64,000 bases of DNA from Bradyrhizobium sp. JYMT SZCCT0180 (GTDB lineage: Bacteria; Pseudomonadota; Alphaproteobacteria; Rhizobiales; Xanthobacteraceae). The notes below the pieces were generated by a model that was given only the letters and a program-made list of their open reading frames with translations, had not been told where the DNA came from and made no database searches. The translations under genes and the position numbers were made by a program. Below are positions 57,026-64,000 of this stretch, piece after piece; position 1 is the first letter of the stretch, and every line of letters starts with the position of its first letter. The DNA lies in the NCBI RefSeq assembly GCF_018130165.1, contig NZ_JAFCLZ010000005.1, positions 124,001 to 188,000 of the forward strand, given 5' to 3'.

Positions 57026-57692
57026 GATTCACCCCTTTTACGAACAGCATCGCGCTGCAATGGAAGCCGCCATGCGCCATCGCCTCGACCTTGCCGAGGC
57101 GATGTTGTGTGAGCGCGCGCAGCTATCCAATATTGACGGGATCAGGCAGGAGGTGATGGACGAGTTCGAAATCGTGCTCACCCAAATGCCCTATGTCGGA
57201 GGTGCCGCAAGTCGCATGAGCGATTTCTTCATGCGCCTCATCGGCTTTATGGCCATCAGCCGGGTGCTCCGGCGACACGGCGTGTCTCTGCCCGTGATCG
57301 GCGAAATCGAGCGGGAAACCTACAAGGCGCAATTGCTCACCGTGCCCGAAGCGGAACGCCTCGCCTCGGGGCGTCAATTCATGTCGGCAGAGAATCAGGC
57401 TTTGCTGCGCGAGCAGGCTGCAAAAAGCCATCAGCAAGAATTTCCGGAAGATTTCGTCTACGATTTCGTCGAGCCGGATACGGGTGACAAGTTTGAATTC
57501 GGCATCAACTACAAGGCTTGCGGCTTCTGCAAATTCGCGGCGCGCCATGGCGACAAGGAGATCCTGCCGCACATTTGCGGGCTTGATTTCGACGCCTATG
57601 CAACGCGAGGCATCCACCTGGAAAGGACACAGACGTTGGCTGGCGGCGCGAGCCACTGCAATTTCCGATTCTCGCGGCTGGCGCCGGAGTAG
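57018..57692 (+). CDS. L-2-amino-thiazoline-4-carboxylic acid hydrolase-like protein
   Basis: 224 residues from ATG 57018, overlapping the VOC stop. The pattern matches the ATC hydrolase family (PF14196-like): helical N-terminal half (MAEIHPFYEQHRAAMEAAMR, MPYVGGAASRMSDFFMRLIG) and a C-terminal domain with Cys motif YKACGFCKFAARHGDKEILP and HICGLDFDAY, ending HCNFRFSR. The family namesake opens the thiazoline ring in cysteine synthesis from ATC, but most members are uncharacterised. Its coupling to a VOC protein hints at a small catabolic route. The assignment rests on remembered pattern only. Confidence 0.68.
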   Translation: MAEIHPFYEQHRAAMEAAMRHRLDLAEAMLCERAQLSNIDGIRQEVMDEFEIVLTQMPYVGGAASRMSDFFMRLIGFMAISRVLRRHGVSLPVIGEIERETYKAQLLTVPEAERLASGRQFMSAENQALLREQAAKSHQQEFPEDFVYDFVEPDTGDKFEFGINYKACGFCKFAARHGDKEILPHICGLDFDAYATRGIHLERTQTLAGGASHCNFRFSRLAPE

Positions 57693-57701
57693 GACGAACT
57701 T

Positions 57702-60404
57702 CTAGTTAGCCACAGCCAATTGCTGCGGGACGGCAGCCGGCGCGGTTTGCGCGATCACTCGCTTCAACTCCGGAATGCAGGAGCCGCAATTGGTGCCCGC
57801 TTTCAGTTTGGCGCCGATGTCGGCGGCAGAGCGCGCGCCGGCCGCGATCGCATCGCAGATGGTGGTGCGGCCGACGCCAAAACAGGCGCAGACGATCGGG
57901 CCGGCATTGGCGAGGCCATCGATCGATTTGCCCGACAACAGCATGCGGCGCTGGTCGTTGCTGAGCGCGTCGGCGGCAAACAGCCCCTTGACCACATTCC
58001 AGTCGCCAGCGTCCCGTGCAGGCCCGATGAACAGGCAGGTCTCGATACGGTCGGCGGCAAAGGACGCCGCGCGATAGACGCCGCCGCCAAAGTCCTTGTA
58101 TTCGGCGAGATCATCGCCGGCGATCGATCCGAGCCAGGACTGCCAGCCCCTGAGATCGGCATTGTCGGCGAGCAGATAGCCATGGCCGCCATTGACGGCG
58201 ACGCGCGCCCACCAGGCATGATCGGGCAGTTCGAGCGGCGTGCGCGACAGCGCAAAGCCGCGGAACACATATTCGTATGGGGTGATCGAGGCCGGCGTCG
58301 CCTTGTTCTCGGGCTGGCCGGAAAACGGATCGGTGAGCGGTGCAACCAGCGATCCCACGCGTGCGCCGGTTGCCGTCACCGCGCTCCAGTGGATCGGCGC
58401 GAACAGCATGCCGCGCTGCTGGCGCTCGCTGACGACCACCCGCAGCGTGCATTGTCCGTAATCGGTCGTGACCCGCGCAAAATCACCATCGGCGACGCCG
58501 TGCCGTGCGGCGTCGTCCGGGTGCACCTCGACGAACGGCTCCGGCAGATGCTGGCCGAGCCGCGGGCTCATCCCGGTACGCGTCATTGTGTGCCATTGGT
58601 CGCGGACGCGGCCGGTGTTCAGCCGCAGCGGGCGCGCGGCCGTGGTCTCGGTGCGCAGCGCGGGAGTCTCGGGTGCAATAAAACGGGCTTTCTGTTCGCC
58701 AGCGAAAAACCCGCCTTCGGCAAAGAAGCGCGCCTGCGGCTCGGCATTTTGGCGGATCGGCCATTGCACCGGCGCCATCGCGTCAAACGCTTCGTCCGAC
58801 AGCGCCTGCAAGCCGCCGATGTCGAAATCGCGGCCACCATCGTTCTCGAACGCCGAGAGTGCAGCGTGCTCGCGAAAAATGTCGGCGGCCGATGCAAAAT
58901 TGAACGCCGCGCCAAAGCCGAGCCGTTTTGCAACCTCGCCGATGATCCACCAATCCGGCCGCGCCTCGCCCGGCGAGGACAGGAACGCGCGCTGCCGCGA
59001 AATGCGCCGTTCCGAATTGGTCACGGTGCCGGATTTCTCGCCCCAGGCCTGGGCCGGAAACAGCACCTGCGCCCCGGCATCGACGGTGTCGTTGGTAACA
59101 ACGTTTTCGGAGACGACGAACAGTTCGAGCTTCTTCAGCGCCGCGCTGATGGCATCGGCGTTGGGCAGCGACACCGCCGGATTGGTGCCGATCACCCACA
59201 GCGCCTTGATCTCGCCGCGTGCGATGGCCTCGAACATCTGGACTGCTTTCAGCCCTTCATGGGTGGCGATCCGCGGCGCCTTCCAGAACCGGCGCACGCG
59301 GTCGATATCCGCAGGCGTGAAACCCATATGGGCCGCCAGCTGGTTGGCGAGCCCGCCGACCTCGCGGCCACCCATCGCATTGGGCTGCCCGGTCAGCGAG
59401 AACGGCGACGCACCCGGCTTGCCGATCCGTCCCGTCGCCAGATGGCAGTTGAGGATCGCATTGACCTTGTCGGTGCCCTGCGCGGACTGGTTGACGCCTT
59501 GCGAATACATCGTGACCACGCGCGGCGTAGTCGCAAACATCTGGAAGAATGCCGCGACATCAGGCTCGGACAGGCCGGTCGCCAGCGCCGTCGCACTGAG
59601 GCTGCCGGCCATGCTGCGCGCCCGCGCCATCGCATCGTCGAAGCCTGACGTGTGGCGTTCGATGTAATCGCGGTCGAGCGCGCCGTTGTCGGCAAGGTGC
59701 ACCAGCAAGCCGCTGAACAGCGCGGTGTCGGTGCCCGGCTTCAACCCCAGAAACAGATCGTCATCGCCGACCGTATCGGTGCGGCGCGGATCGATCACCA
59801 CGATGCGCGCGCCGCGGCTCTGCTTGTTGACCAGCATGCGCTGGTACAGCACCGGATGACACCAGGCCGCATTGGAGCCGACCAGCACCAGCAAATCAGC
59901 CTCGTCGAGATCCTCGTAACAGCCCGGCACCGTATCCGCCCCGAACGCGCGGCGATGGCCGGCGACCGATGACGCCATGCACAGCCGTGAATTGGTGTCG
60001 ACATTGGCGCTGCCGACGAAGCCCTTCATCAGCTTGTTGGCGACGTAATAGTCTTCGGTCAGCAGCTGGCCTGAAAGATAGAACGCGACGGCGCCGGGGC
60101 CGTCGCGCGCGATGATGTGCTGAAAACGATGCGCGACATGGTCGAGCGCATCGCTCCAGGCCACGCGCTCCATGGTCCCATTGTCGCAGCGGATCATCGG
60201 ATGCAGCAAACGGTTTTCAAGGCCGAGCGTCTCGCCGAGCGCCGAGCCCTTCGAGCACAGCCGTCCGAAATTCGCCGGGTGCTCGGGATCGCCCGAGATC
60301 GCCGCCCCGCCCCTTCCGTCCGGCGTCGCCAGGATGCCGCAACCGACGCCGCAATAGGCGCAGGTGGTCTTGGTGGCGCGCAGATGGGGATCGACGGCGG
60401 TCAT
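57702..60404 (-). CDS. nasC: Assimilatory nitrate reductase large subunit (NasC/NasA type)
   Basis: 900 residues from ATG 60404. Cytoplasmic molybdopterin enzyme reducing nitrate to nitrite. The N-terminal [4Fe-4S] cluster ligands are C15, C18, C22 and C50. Molybdopterin dinucleotide regions follow (VDTNSRLCMASSVAGHRRAF, CHPVLYQRML, YSQGVNQSAQGTDKVNAILN). The C-terminal MGD domain has the RVRDQWHTMTRTG motif. The extreme C-terminus carries a BFD-like [2Fe-2S] domain (CACFGVGRTTICDAI, GTNCGSCIPELKRVI), as in NasC of rhizobia. It is the last gene of the nrt operon, starting 13 bp after the FAD reductase gene. Confidence 0.93.
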   Translation of the reverse strand: MTAVDPHLRATKTTCAYCGVGCGILATPDGRGGAAISGDPEHPANFGRLCSKGSALGETLGLENRLLHPMIRCDNGTMERVAWSDALDHVAHRFQHIIARDGPGAVAFYLSGQLLTEDYYVANKLMKGFVGSANVDTNSRLCMASSVAGHRRAFGADTVPGCYEDLDEADLLVLVGSNAAWCHPVLYQRMLVNKQSRGARIVVIDPRRTDTVGDDDLFLGLKPGTDTALFSGLLVHLADNGALDRDYIERHTSGFDDAMARARSMAGSLSATALATGLSEPDVAAFFQMFATTPRVVTMYSQGVNQSAQGTDKVNAILNCHLATGRIGKPGASPFSLTGQPNAMGGREVGGLANQLAAHMGFTPADIDRVRRFWKAPRIATHEGLKAVQMFEAIARGEIKALWVIGTNPAVSLPNADAISAALKKLELFVVSENVVTNDTVDAGAQVLFPAQAWGEKSGTVTNSERRISRQRAFLSSPGEARPDWWIIGEVAKRLGFGAAFNFASAADIFREHAALSAFENDGGRDFDIGGLQALSDEAFDAMAPVQWPIRQNAEPQARFFAEGGFFAGEQKARFIAPETPALRTETTAARPLRLNTGRVRDQWHTMTRTGMSPRLGQHLPEPFVEVHPDDAARHGVADGDFARVTTDYGQCTLRVVVSERQQRGMLFAPIHWSAVTATGARVGSLVAPLTDPFSGQPENKATPASITPYEYVFRGFALSRTPLELPDHAWWARVAVNGGHGYLLADNADLRGWQSWLGSIAGDDLAEYKDFGGGVYRAASFAADRIETCLFIGPARDAGDWNVVKGLFAADALSNDQRRMLLSGKSIDGLANAGPIVCACFGVGRTTICDAIAAGARSAADIGAKLKAGTNCGSCIPELKRVIAQTAPAAVPQQLAVAN

Positions 60405-60417
60405 GCGAGCAACCGGC

Positions 60418-61635
60418 TCATGCCGCCTCTGAACGGATCGCAAGCGAACGGCCGAACATCATGTCGGCGCGAATGCGCGCGGTGGGCTGACGGGTGCGGA
60501 TCAGTTCGAGATACCAGAGCGCGTCGCTGACGTCGCCGATCAGCACTGCGCCGGTCAGCCGTCCGTCCGCGACCACGAGCTTCTTGTAGGTGCCGTAGTT
60601 GAGATCGCTGAGCACGATGGTCTCGGAGCCCTCAATGCCCACGAAATCGCCCGCAGAGAACACGCTGACCCCGGAGACCTTCAGATTGGTCGCCACGATG
60701 CTGCCGCTATAAGAGGCCGCGCGGCCTGCCAGATGCCGCGCCAGCACGCGTGCCTGCTCGTAGGCCGGCTCGACCAGACCGTAGCAGATGCCGCGGTGTT
60801 CGGCGCATTCGCCGATCGCAAAGATGTCGGGCGAAGCGGTTTGCATGACGTCATCGACGACGACGCCCCGGTTGACGGCGATGCCCGCTTCTTTTGCCAA
60901 CGCGATGTTCGGCCTGATGCCCGCCGCGAAGACCACGGCATCGGCGTCGATACGGCGGCCGTCCGTCAGTTCGACGCCCTCGACCCGGGTTTCGCCGTGG
61001 ATGCGCGCGGTATTGGCGTTGAGCAGGATCTCGATGCCTTTGCGCTCGACCAGCGCTTTCAACAGTTCCGCGGCGGGCGCATCGAGCTGGCGCTCCATCA
61101 GCCGGTCCATCAAATGAACCAGCGTCACCGGCGCGCCGGCCTTGGCGAGCCCGTAAGCCGCTTCCAGTCCGAGCAAACCGCCACCCACCACCACGACGCG
61201 CTTCTTCTGCGCGGCCAGCGTCAGCAGGAGATCGACGTCGCGGCTGTCGCGAAACGTATGCACGCCGGCAAGATCGGCGCCTGATACGTTGAGCCGCAAC
61301 GGCGACGAACCCGTGGTCAGGACCAGTTTCGAGAACGGGATGCTCTCTTCATTTTCGATTTTGACTTCGCGCCGCCCGACATCGACCTCGGTGGCCCGGC
61401 AACCATATTTCAGCGTAACGCCGCGGTCGCGCCACCATGAAGCCGGCCGGAGCTCGATATCATGCGAGGCGGTCTCGCCGGCGAGAACCGACGACAGCAG
61501 CACGCGATTATACGCAAGCCGCGGTTCGTCCCCGATCACGGCAATGGCGTAGCGGCCGAGCGCAACCTTGGCCAGCTCGTCGACCAGACGCGCGGCAGCC
61601 ATTCCGTTGCCGACAATCACCAGCGGTTCGCTCAT
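60418..61635 (-). CDS. NAD(P)/FAD-dependent oxidoreductase, probable electron donor to nitrate reductase
   Basis: 405 residues. Two Rossmann folds: FAD site VIVGNGMAAARLVDEL at the N-terminus and NAD(P) site RVVVVGGGLLGLEAAYGLAK in the middle; IFAIGECAEHRGICYGLVEP is the second FAD-contact region. Sequence resembles the FAD/NAD domain of nitrite reductase NirB and NasB and the Flp protein of the B. japonicum nitrate operon. It lacks siroheme and iron-sulfur domains, so it is a donor rather than a nitrite reductase. It lies between nrtC and nasC in the operon. Confidence 0.85.
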   Translation of the reverse strand: MSEPLVIVGNGMAAARLVDELAKVALGRYAIAVIGDEPRLAYNRVLLSSVLAGETASHDIELRPASWWRDRGVTLKYGCRATEVDVGRREVKIENEESIPFSKLVLTTGSSPLRLNVSGADLAGVHTFRDSRDVDLLLTLAAQKKRVVVVGGGLLGLEAAYGLAKAGAPVTLVHLMDRLMERQLDAPAAELLKALVERKGIEILLNANTARIHGETRVEGVELTDGRRIDADAVVFAAGIRPNIALAKEAGIAVNRGVVVDDVMQTASPDIFAIGECAEHRGICYGLVEPAYEQARVLARHLAGRAASYSGSIVATNLKVSGVSVFSAGDFVGIEGSETIVLSDLNYGTYKKLVVADGRLTGAVLIGDVSDALWYLELIRTRQPTARIRADMMFGRSLAIRSEAA

Positions 61636-61690
61636 GACGTATCCTCACTCGGCCGCTTCAGCGCCCGCGCGGGCGCGGAGATAACAAGAA

Positions 61691-62485
61691 CTACGCCGCT
61701 TCGACGAAGCGATGCCGCTCGTACAGGAATTCGAGCACGCGCTGCCGGCACTTGAGGTAACCGGGGTTGGTTGCGAGCTCGAGCCGCTTGCGCGGACGCG
61801 CCAGCGGCACTTCCAGCACTTCGCCGATCCGCGCGCTCGGCCCGTTGGTCATCATCACGATGCGGTCCGACAGCAGCACGGCCTCGTCGACGTCGTGGGT
61901 GATCATCAGGATGGTGTTGCCGAGCTTCTGATGCAGCGCCATCACCGAATCCTGCAGATGGGCGCGGGTCAGCGCGTCGAGCGCGCCAAAGGGCTCGTCG
62001 AGCAGCAGAACCTTCGGCTCCATCGCCAGCGCCCGCGCGATACCGACGCGCTGCTTCATGCCGCCGGAGATTTCCGACGGGCGCTTGTCCTTGGCATGGG
62101 CCATCTGCACGAGGTTGAGATTGTGCATCACCCAGGCATCGCGCTCGCTGCGGGTCTTGCTCGAAGCGAACACCTTGTCGACGCCGAGGCGGACGTTTTC
62201 ATAGACGGTCAGCCAGGGCAGCAGGCTGTGGTTCTGGAACACCACTGCGCGATCCGGTCCCGGCGAATTGACTTCGCGGTTTTCCAGCAGCACGCAGCCA
62301 TTGGTGCAGTCGGTAAGGCCGGCCACGATGTTGAGCAGCGTGGACTTGCCGCAACCGGAATGGCCGATGATCGAGACGTATTCGCCCTTGTCGATCGTCA
62401 GGTTGATTTCCTTCAGCACCTCGGTCGTGGCATTGCCGCGGGTGAAGGTCTTGTCGATGTGGTCGAGCTTCAGATAGGCCTGCAT
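61691..62485 (-). CDS. nrtC: Nitrate ABC transporter ATP-binding protein
   Basis: 264 residues. ATPase of the NrtABC uptake system. Walker A GHSGCGKST, Q-loop VVFQNHSLLPWLTVYENVRL, signature ISGGMKQRVGIARAL, Walker B KVLLLDEPFGALDALT and H-loop MITHDVDEA are intact. It lacks the C-terminal solute-binding-like domain of cyanobacterial NrtC, so it corresponds to the NrtD/SsuB-type single-domain ATPase. GAAGGGAA precedes the start ATG. It lies 12 bp after the permease gene. Taurine or sulfonate transport is an alternative by family, but the reductase genes make nitrate likely. Confidence 0.9.
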   Translation of the reverse strand: MQAYLKLDHIDKTFTRGNATTEVLKEINLTIDKGEYVSIIGHSGCGKSTLLNIVAGLTDCTNGCVLLENREVNSPGPDRAVVFQNHSLLPWLTVYENVRLGVDKVFASSKTRSERDAWVMHNLNLVQMAHAKDKRPSEISGGMKQRVGIARALAMEPKVLLLDEPFGALDALTRAHLQDSVMALHQKLGNTILMITHDVDEAVLLSDRIVMMTNGPSARIGEVLEVPLARPRKRLELATNPGYLKCRQRVLEFLYERHRFVEAA

Positions 62486-62497
62486 GATAAGTTCCCT

Positions 62498-63418
62498 TCA
62501 GCCTGCGGAGGTGCCGCGGGTCACGATCTTGCCCAGTCCTGCGATCAAGCGATCGAGCACGAAGCCGATGATGCCGACATAGAACAGCGCCAGGATGATT
62601 TCGCTGATGTGCGAGGAGTTCCAGGCGTCCCAGATGAAGAAGCCGATGCCGACGCCGCCGATCAGCATTTCAGCGGCGACGATCGCGAGCCAGGACAGAC
62701 CGATGCCGATGCGCAGACCCGTGAAGATGTAGGGGGCGGCGGCCGGGATCATGATCTTGCCGAAGAACTCCAGCGGATTGAGCTGCACCACGGCGGCGAC
62801 GTTGCGGTAGTCCTGCGGGATGTTGCGGATGCCGACCGCGGTGTTGATGATGATCGGCCACACCGAGGTGATGAAGATAACGAAGATCGCCGAGGGCTGG
62901 CCGTCGCGGAACGCAGCCAGCGACAGCGGCAGCCACGCCAGCGGCGGGATGGTGCGCAATACCTGGAACAAGGGATCGAGCCCGCGCATCGCCCAGACCG
63001 ACTGGCCGACCAGCGTGCCAAGCGCGACGCCGACGATGGCGGCGATCGAATAGCCGAGCGCGACGCGCTGCAGACTGGCGGAAAGATGCCAGAACAGGCC
63101 CTTGTCGATACCGCCGCGATCGAAGAACGGATCGAAGATCAGTTCCTTGGTGTCCTTGAACACGCGCGAGGGCGGCGGCAGGGTGGAGCCAGCGCGTTGG
63201 CAGACCAGCTCCCAGAACAGCATCAGGAGCGCGATCACGATCAGCGGCGGCACGACGCGCACCGCGGTGTCCTTGGCCATCTTGCTGTATTTTTCGGAAC
63301 GCGGCGGACGCTTCGGCGTCATCGTCACGACCGGGGTGGCAGCCGGAGCCGAAGCTCCAGGTGTCTTGGGCGCAACAATCGCGGTGGCGGGCTCGGTCTT
63401 GATCGCAGGCATGTTCAT
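62498..63418 (-). CDS. nrtB: Nitrate ABC transporter permease
   Basis: 306 residues. The N-terminal 45 residues are Pro/Ala/Thr-rich and presumably disordered. Six spans follow, starting VVPPLIVIALLMLFWELVC. The EAA loop that contacts the ATPase reads VVQLNPLEFFGKIMIPAAAP. GIGLSWLAIVAAEMLIGGVG and the final FYVGIIGFVLDRLIAGL match NrtB permeases. It is the second gene of the operon, 60 bp after nrtA. Confidence 0.92.
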   Translation of the reverse strand: MNMPAIKTEPATAIVAPKTPGASAPAATPVVTMTPKRPPRSEKYSKMAKDTAVRVVPPLIVIALLMLFWELVCQRAGSTLPPPSRVFKDTKELIFDPFFDRGGIDKGLFWHLSASLQRVALGYSIAAIVGVALGTLVGQSVWAMRGLDPLFQVLRTIPPLAWLPLSLAAFRDGQPSAIFVIFITSVWPIIINTAVGIRNIPQDYRNVAAVVQLNPLEFFGKIMIPAAAPYIFTGLRIGIGLSWLAIVAAEMLIGGVGIGFFIWDAWNSSHISEIILALFYVGIIGFVLDRLIAGLGKIVTRGTSAG

Positions 63419-63478
63419 AGGAAATGCGTCTCCGTTTCAAATGGCAGGCCGCACGCCGAGGCGTGCGGCCGCCCTGGA

Positions 63479-64000
63479 TCAGACATCTGCACGCTTGATG
63501 GACAGCGACTTCAGGTACGCGGCCGGATCTTCCGGATCGAACACCTTGCCGTCGAAGAAGGTCTCCTTGCCGCGTGACTTCGAGGCCGGAATATCCGCAG
63601 CCGCGACGCCGAGCGCCTTGGCGGCATCGCGCCAGATGTCTTCGCGGTTGACCTTGGCGATCAGTGCCTTGGAGTCGAAGCCGGGCTCGAACTTGCCCCA
63701 GCGAATGTCCTCGGTCATGAACCACAGATCGTGGCTCTGGAACGGATAGGAGGCGTGGTCGCGCCAGTACTTCATGATGTGCGGTGAGTTCTCGACCACC
63801 TTGCCGGTGCCGTAGTCGAACTTGCCCCTGGCGCGATCGAGGATGTCCTCAACCGGGCAGTTGATCCACTGCCGCTTGCCCATGATGGTGGCGAGCTCTT
63901 CCTTGTTCTCCATCTTGTCGCACCATTGCTGCGCCTCCTGGATCGCCATGGTGATGGCCTGCGCAGCCTTCGGATTCTTGTCGACCCAGGCCGAGCGCAT
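63479..64000 (-). CDS. nrtA: Nitrate ABC transporter substrate-binding protein, C-terminal part
   Basis: C-terminal 173 residues; the gene continues past the window edge, so the apparent first Met is internal. Sequence such as AAQAITMAIQEAQQWCDKME, NSPHIMKYWRDHASYPFQSH and RWGKFEPGFDSKALIAKVNR is typical of NrtA-type nitrate-binding lipoproteins. The promoter and any NtrC or NasT control elements of the operon lie outside the window. Confidence 0.88.
   Translation of the reverse strand: MRSAWVDKNPKAAQAITMAIQEAQQWCDKMENKEELATIMGKRQWINCPVEDILDRARGKFDYGTGKVVENSPHIMKYWRDHASYPFQSHDLWFMTEDIRWGKFEPGFDSKALIAKVNREDIWRDAAKALGVAAADIPASKSRGKETFFDGKVFDPEDPAAYLKSLSIKRADV

Noticed and set aside
57720..59648. 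642-codon open frame antisense to nasC
   Set aside because: Shadow frame with Arg/Ala/Gly-rich translation and no domain content.
61712..63577. 621-codon open frame antisense to nrtC and nrtB
   Set aside because: Shadow frame; His/Asp/Arg/Gln-rich translation without domains.

Overview
The window is high-GC alphaproteobacterial chromosome. Gene content (MeaB, a SigF/NrsF pair, EcfG-type promoter motif, DUF2336, nrtABC with an assimilatory nitrate reductase) and the dispersed palindromic repeats point to the Bradyrhizobium/Rhodopseudomonas group (Nitrobacteraceae). I see no rRNA, tRNA, insertion sequence, prophage or CRISPR array. It reads as ordinary core/accessory chromosome interrupted by REP-like elements.

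Layout. 1-4.5 kb: 3' part of meaB overlapping a pyroglutamyl peptidase gene, a Tat-exported beta-helix protein and two unknown genes. 4.5-12.4 kb: a regulatory block with two ECF sigma/anti-sigma pairs. The first leads into a secreted S8 protease and ends at a terminator. The second is SigF/NrsF-like with a candidate self-promoter. A membrane GGDEF protein and a DUF2336 protein lie between them. 12.6-17.9 kb: a secreted unknown protein, enoyl-CoA hydratase, acetyl-CoA hydrolase/transferase and a TolC-type outer membrane protein. 18-20.9 kb: a tight four-gene operon of an alpha/beta hydrolase and three unknown proteins. 21-30.4 kb: FAD oxidase, P-loop kinase, Tat-exported amidohydrolase, an HME-RND efflux pair and a CoA transferase. 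30.4-32.3 kb: repeat-rich DNA around two small genes. 32.5-40.3 kb: acetolactate synthase overlapping msrA, a long TPR protein, two small genes, a cyclase-family protein and an acetyltransferase. 40.4-45.4 kb: an EEP-family nuclease/phosphatase gene overlapping a phospholipase D-VTT fusion gene, transcribed from a perfect EcfG-type promoter and divergent from a UvrD-like helicase gene. 45.5-57.7 kb: FAH-family hydrolase, unknown membrane protein, alcohol dehydrogenase, autotransporter, DMT transporter, aldo/keto reductase, a short LysR regulator, and divergent VOC and ATC-hydrolase-like genes. 57.7-64 kb: nitrate assimilation operon nrtA(partial)-nrtB-nrtC-FAD reductase-nasC on the minus strand.

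The main themes are extracytoplasmic stress sensing (two ECF modules, secreted protease, MsrA, EcfG promoter on the phospholipase operon), envelope functions (autotransporter, TolC, RND pump, beta-helix protein) and nitrate assimilation. The items most worth following are the EcfG-driven phospholipase D/EEP operon with an apparent frameshift at its 5' end, the SigF promoter/palindrome, the hydrolase-membrane protein operon, the truncated LysR regulator, and the nested palindromic non-coding element near 31 kb.
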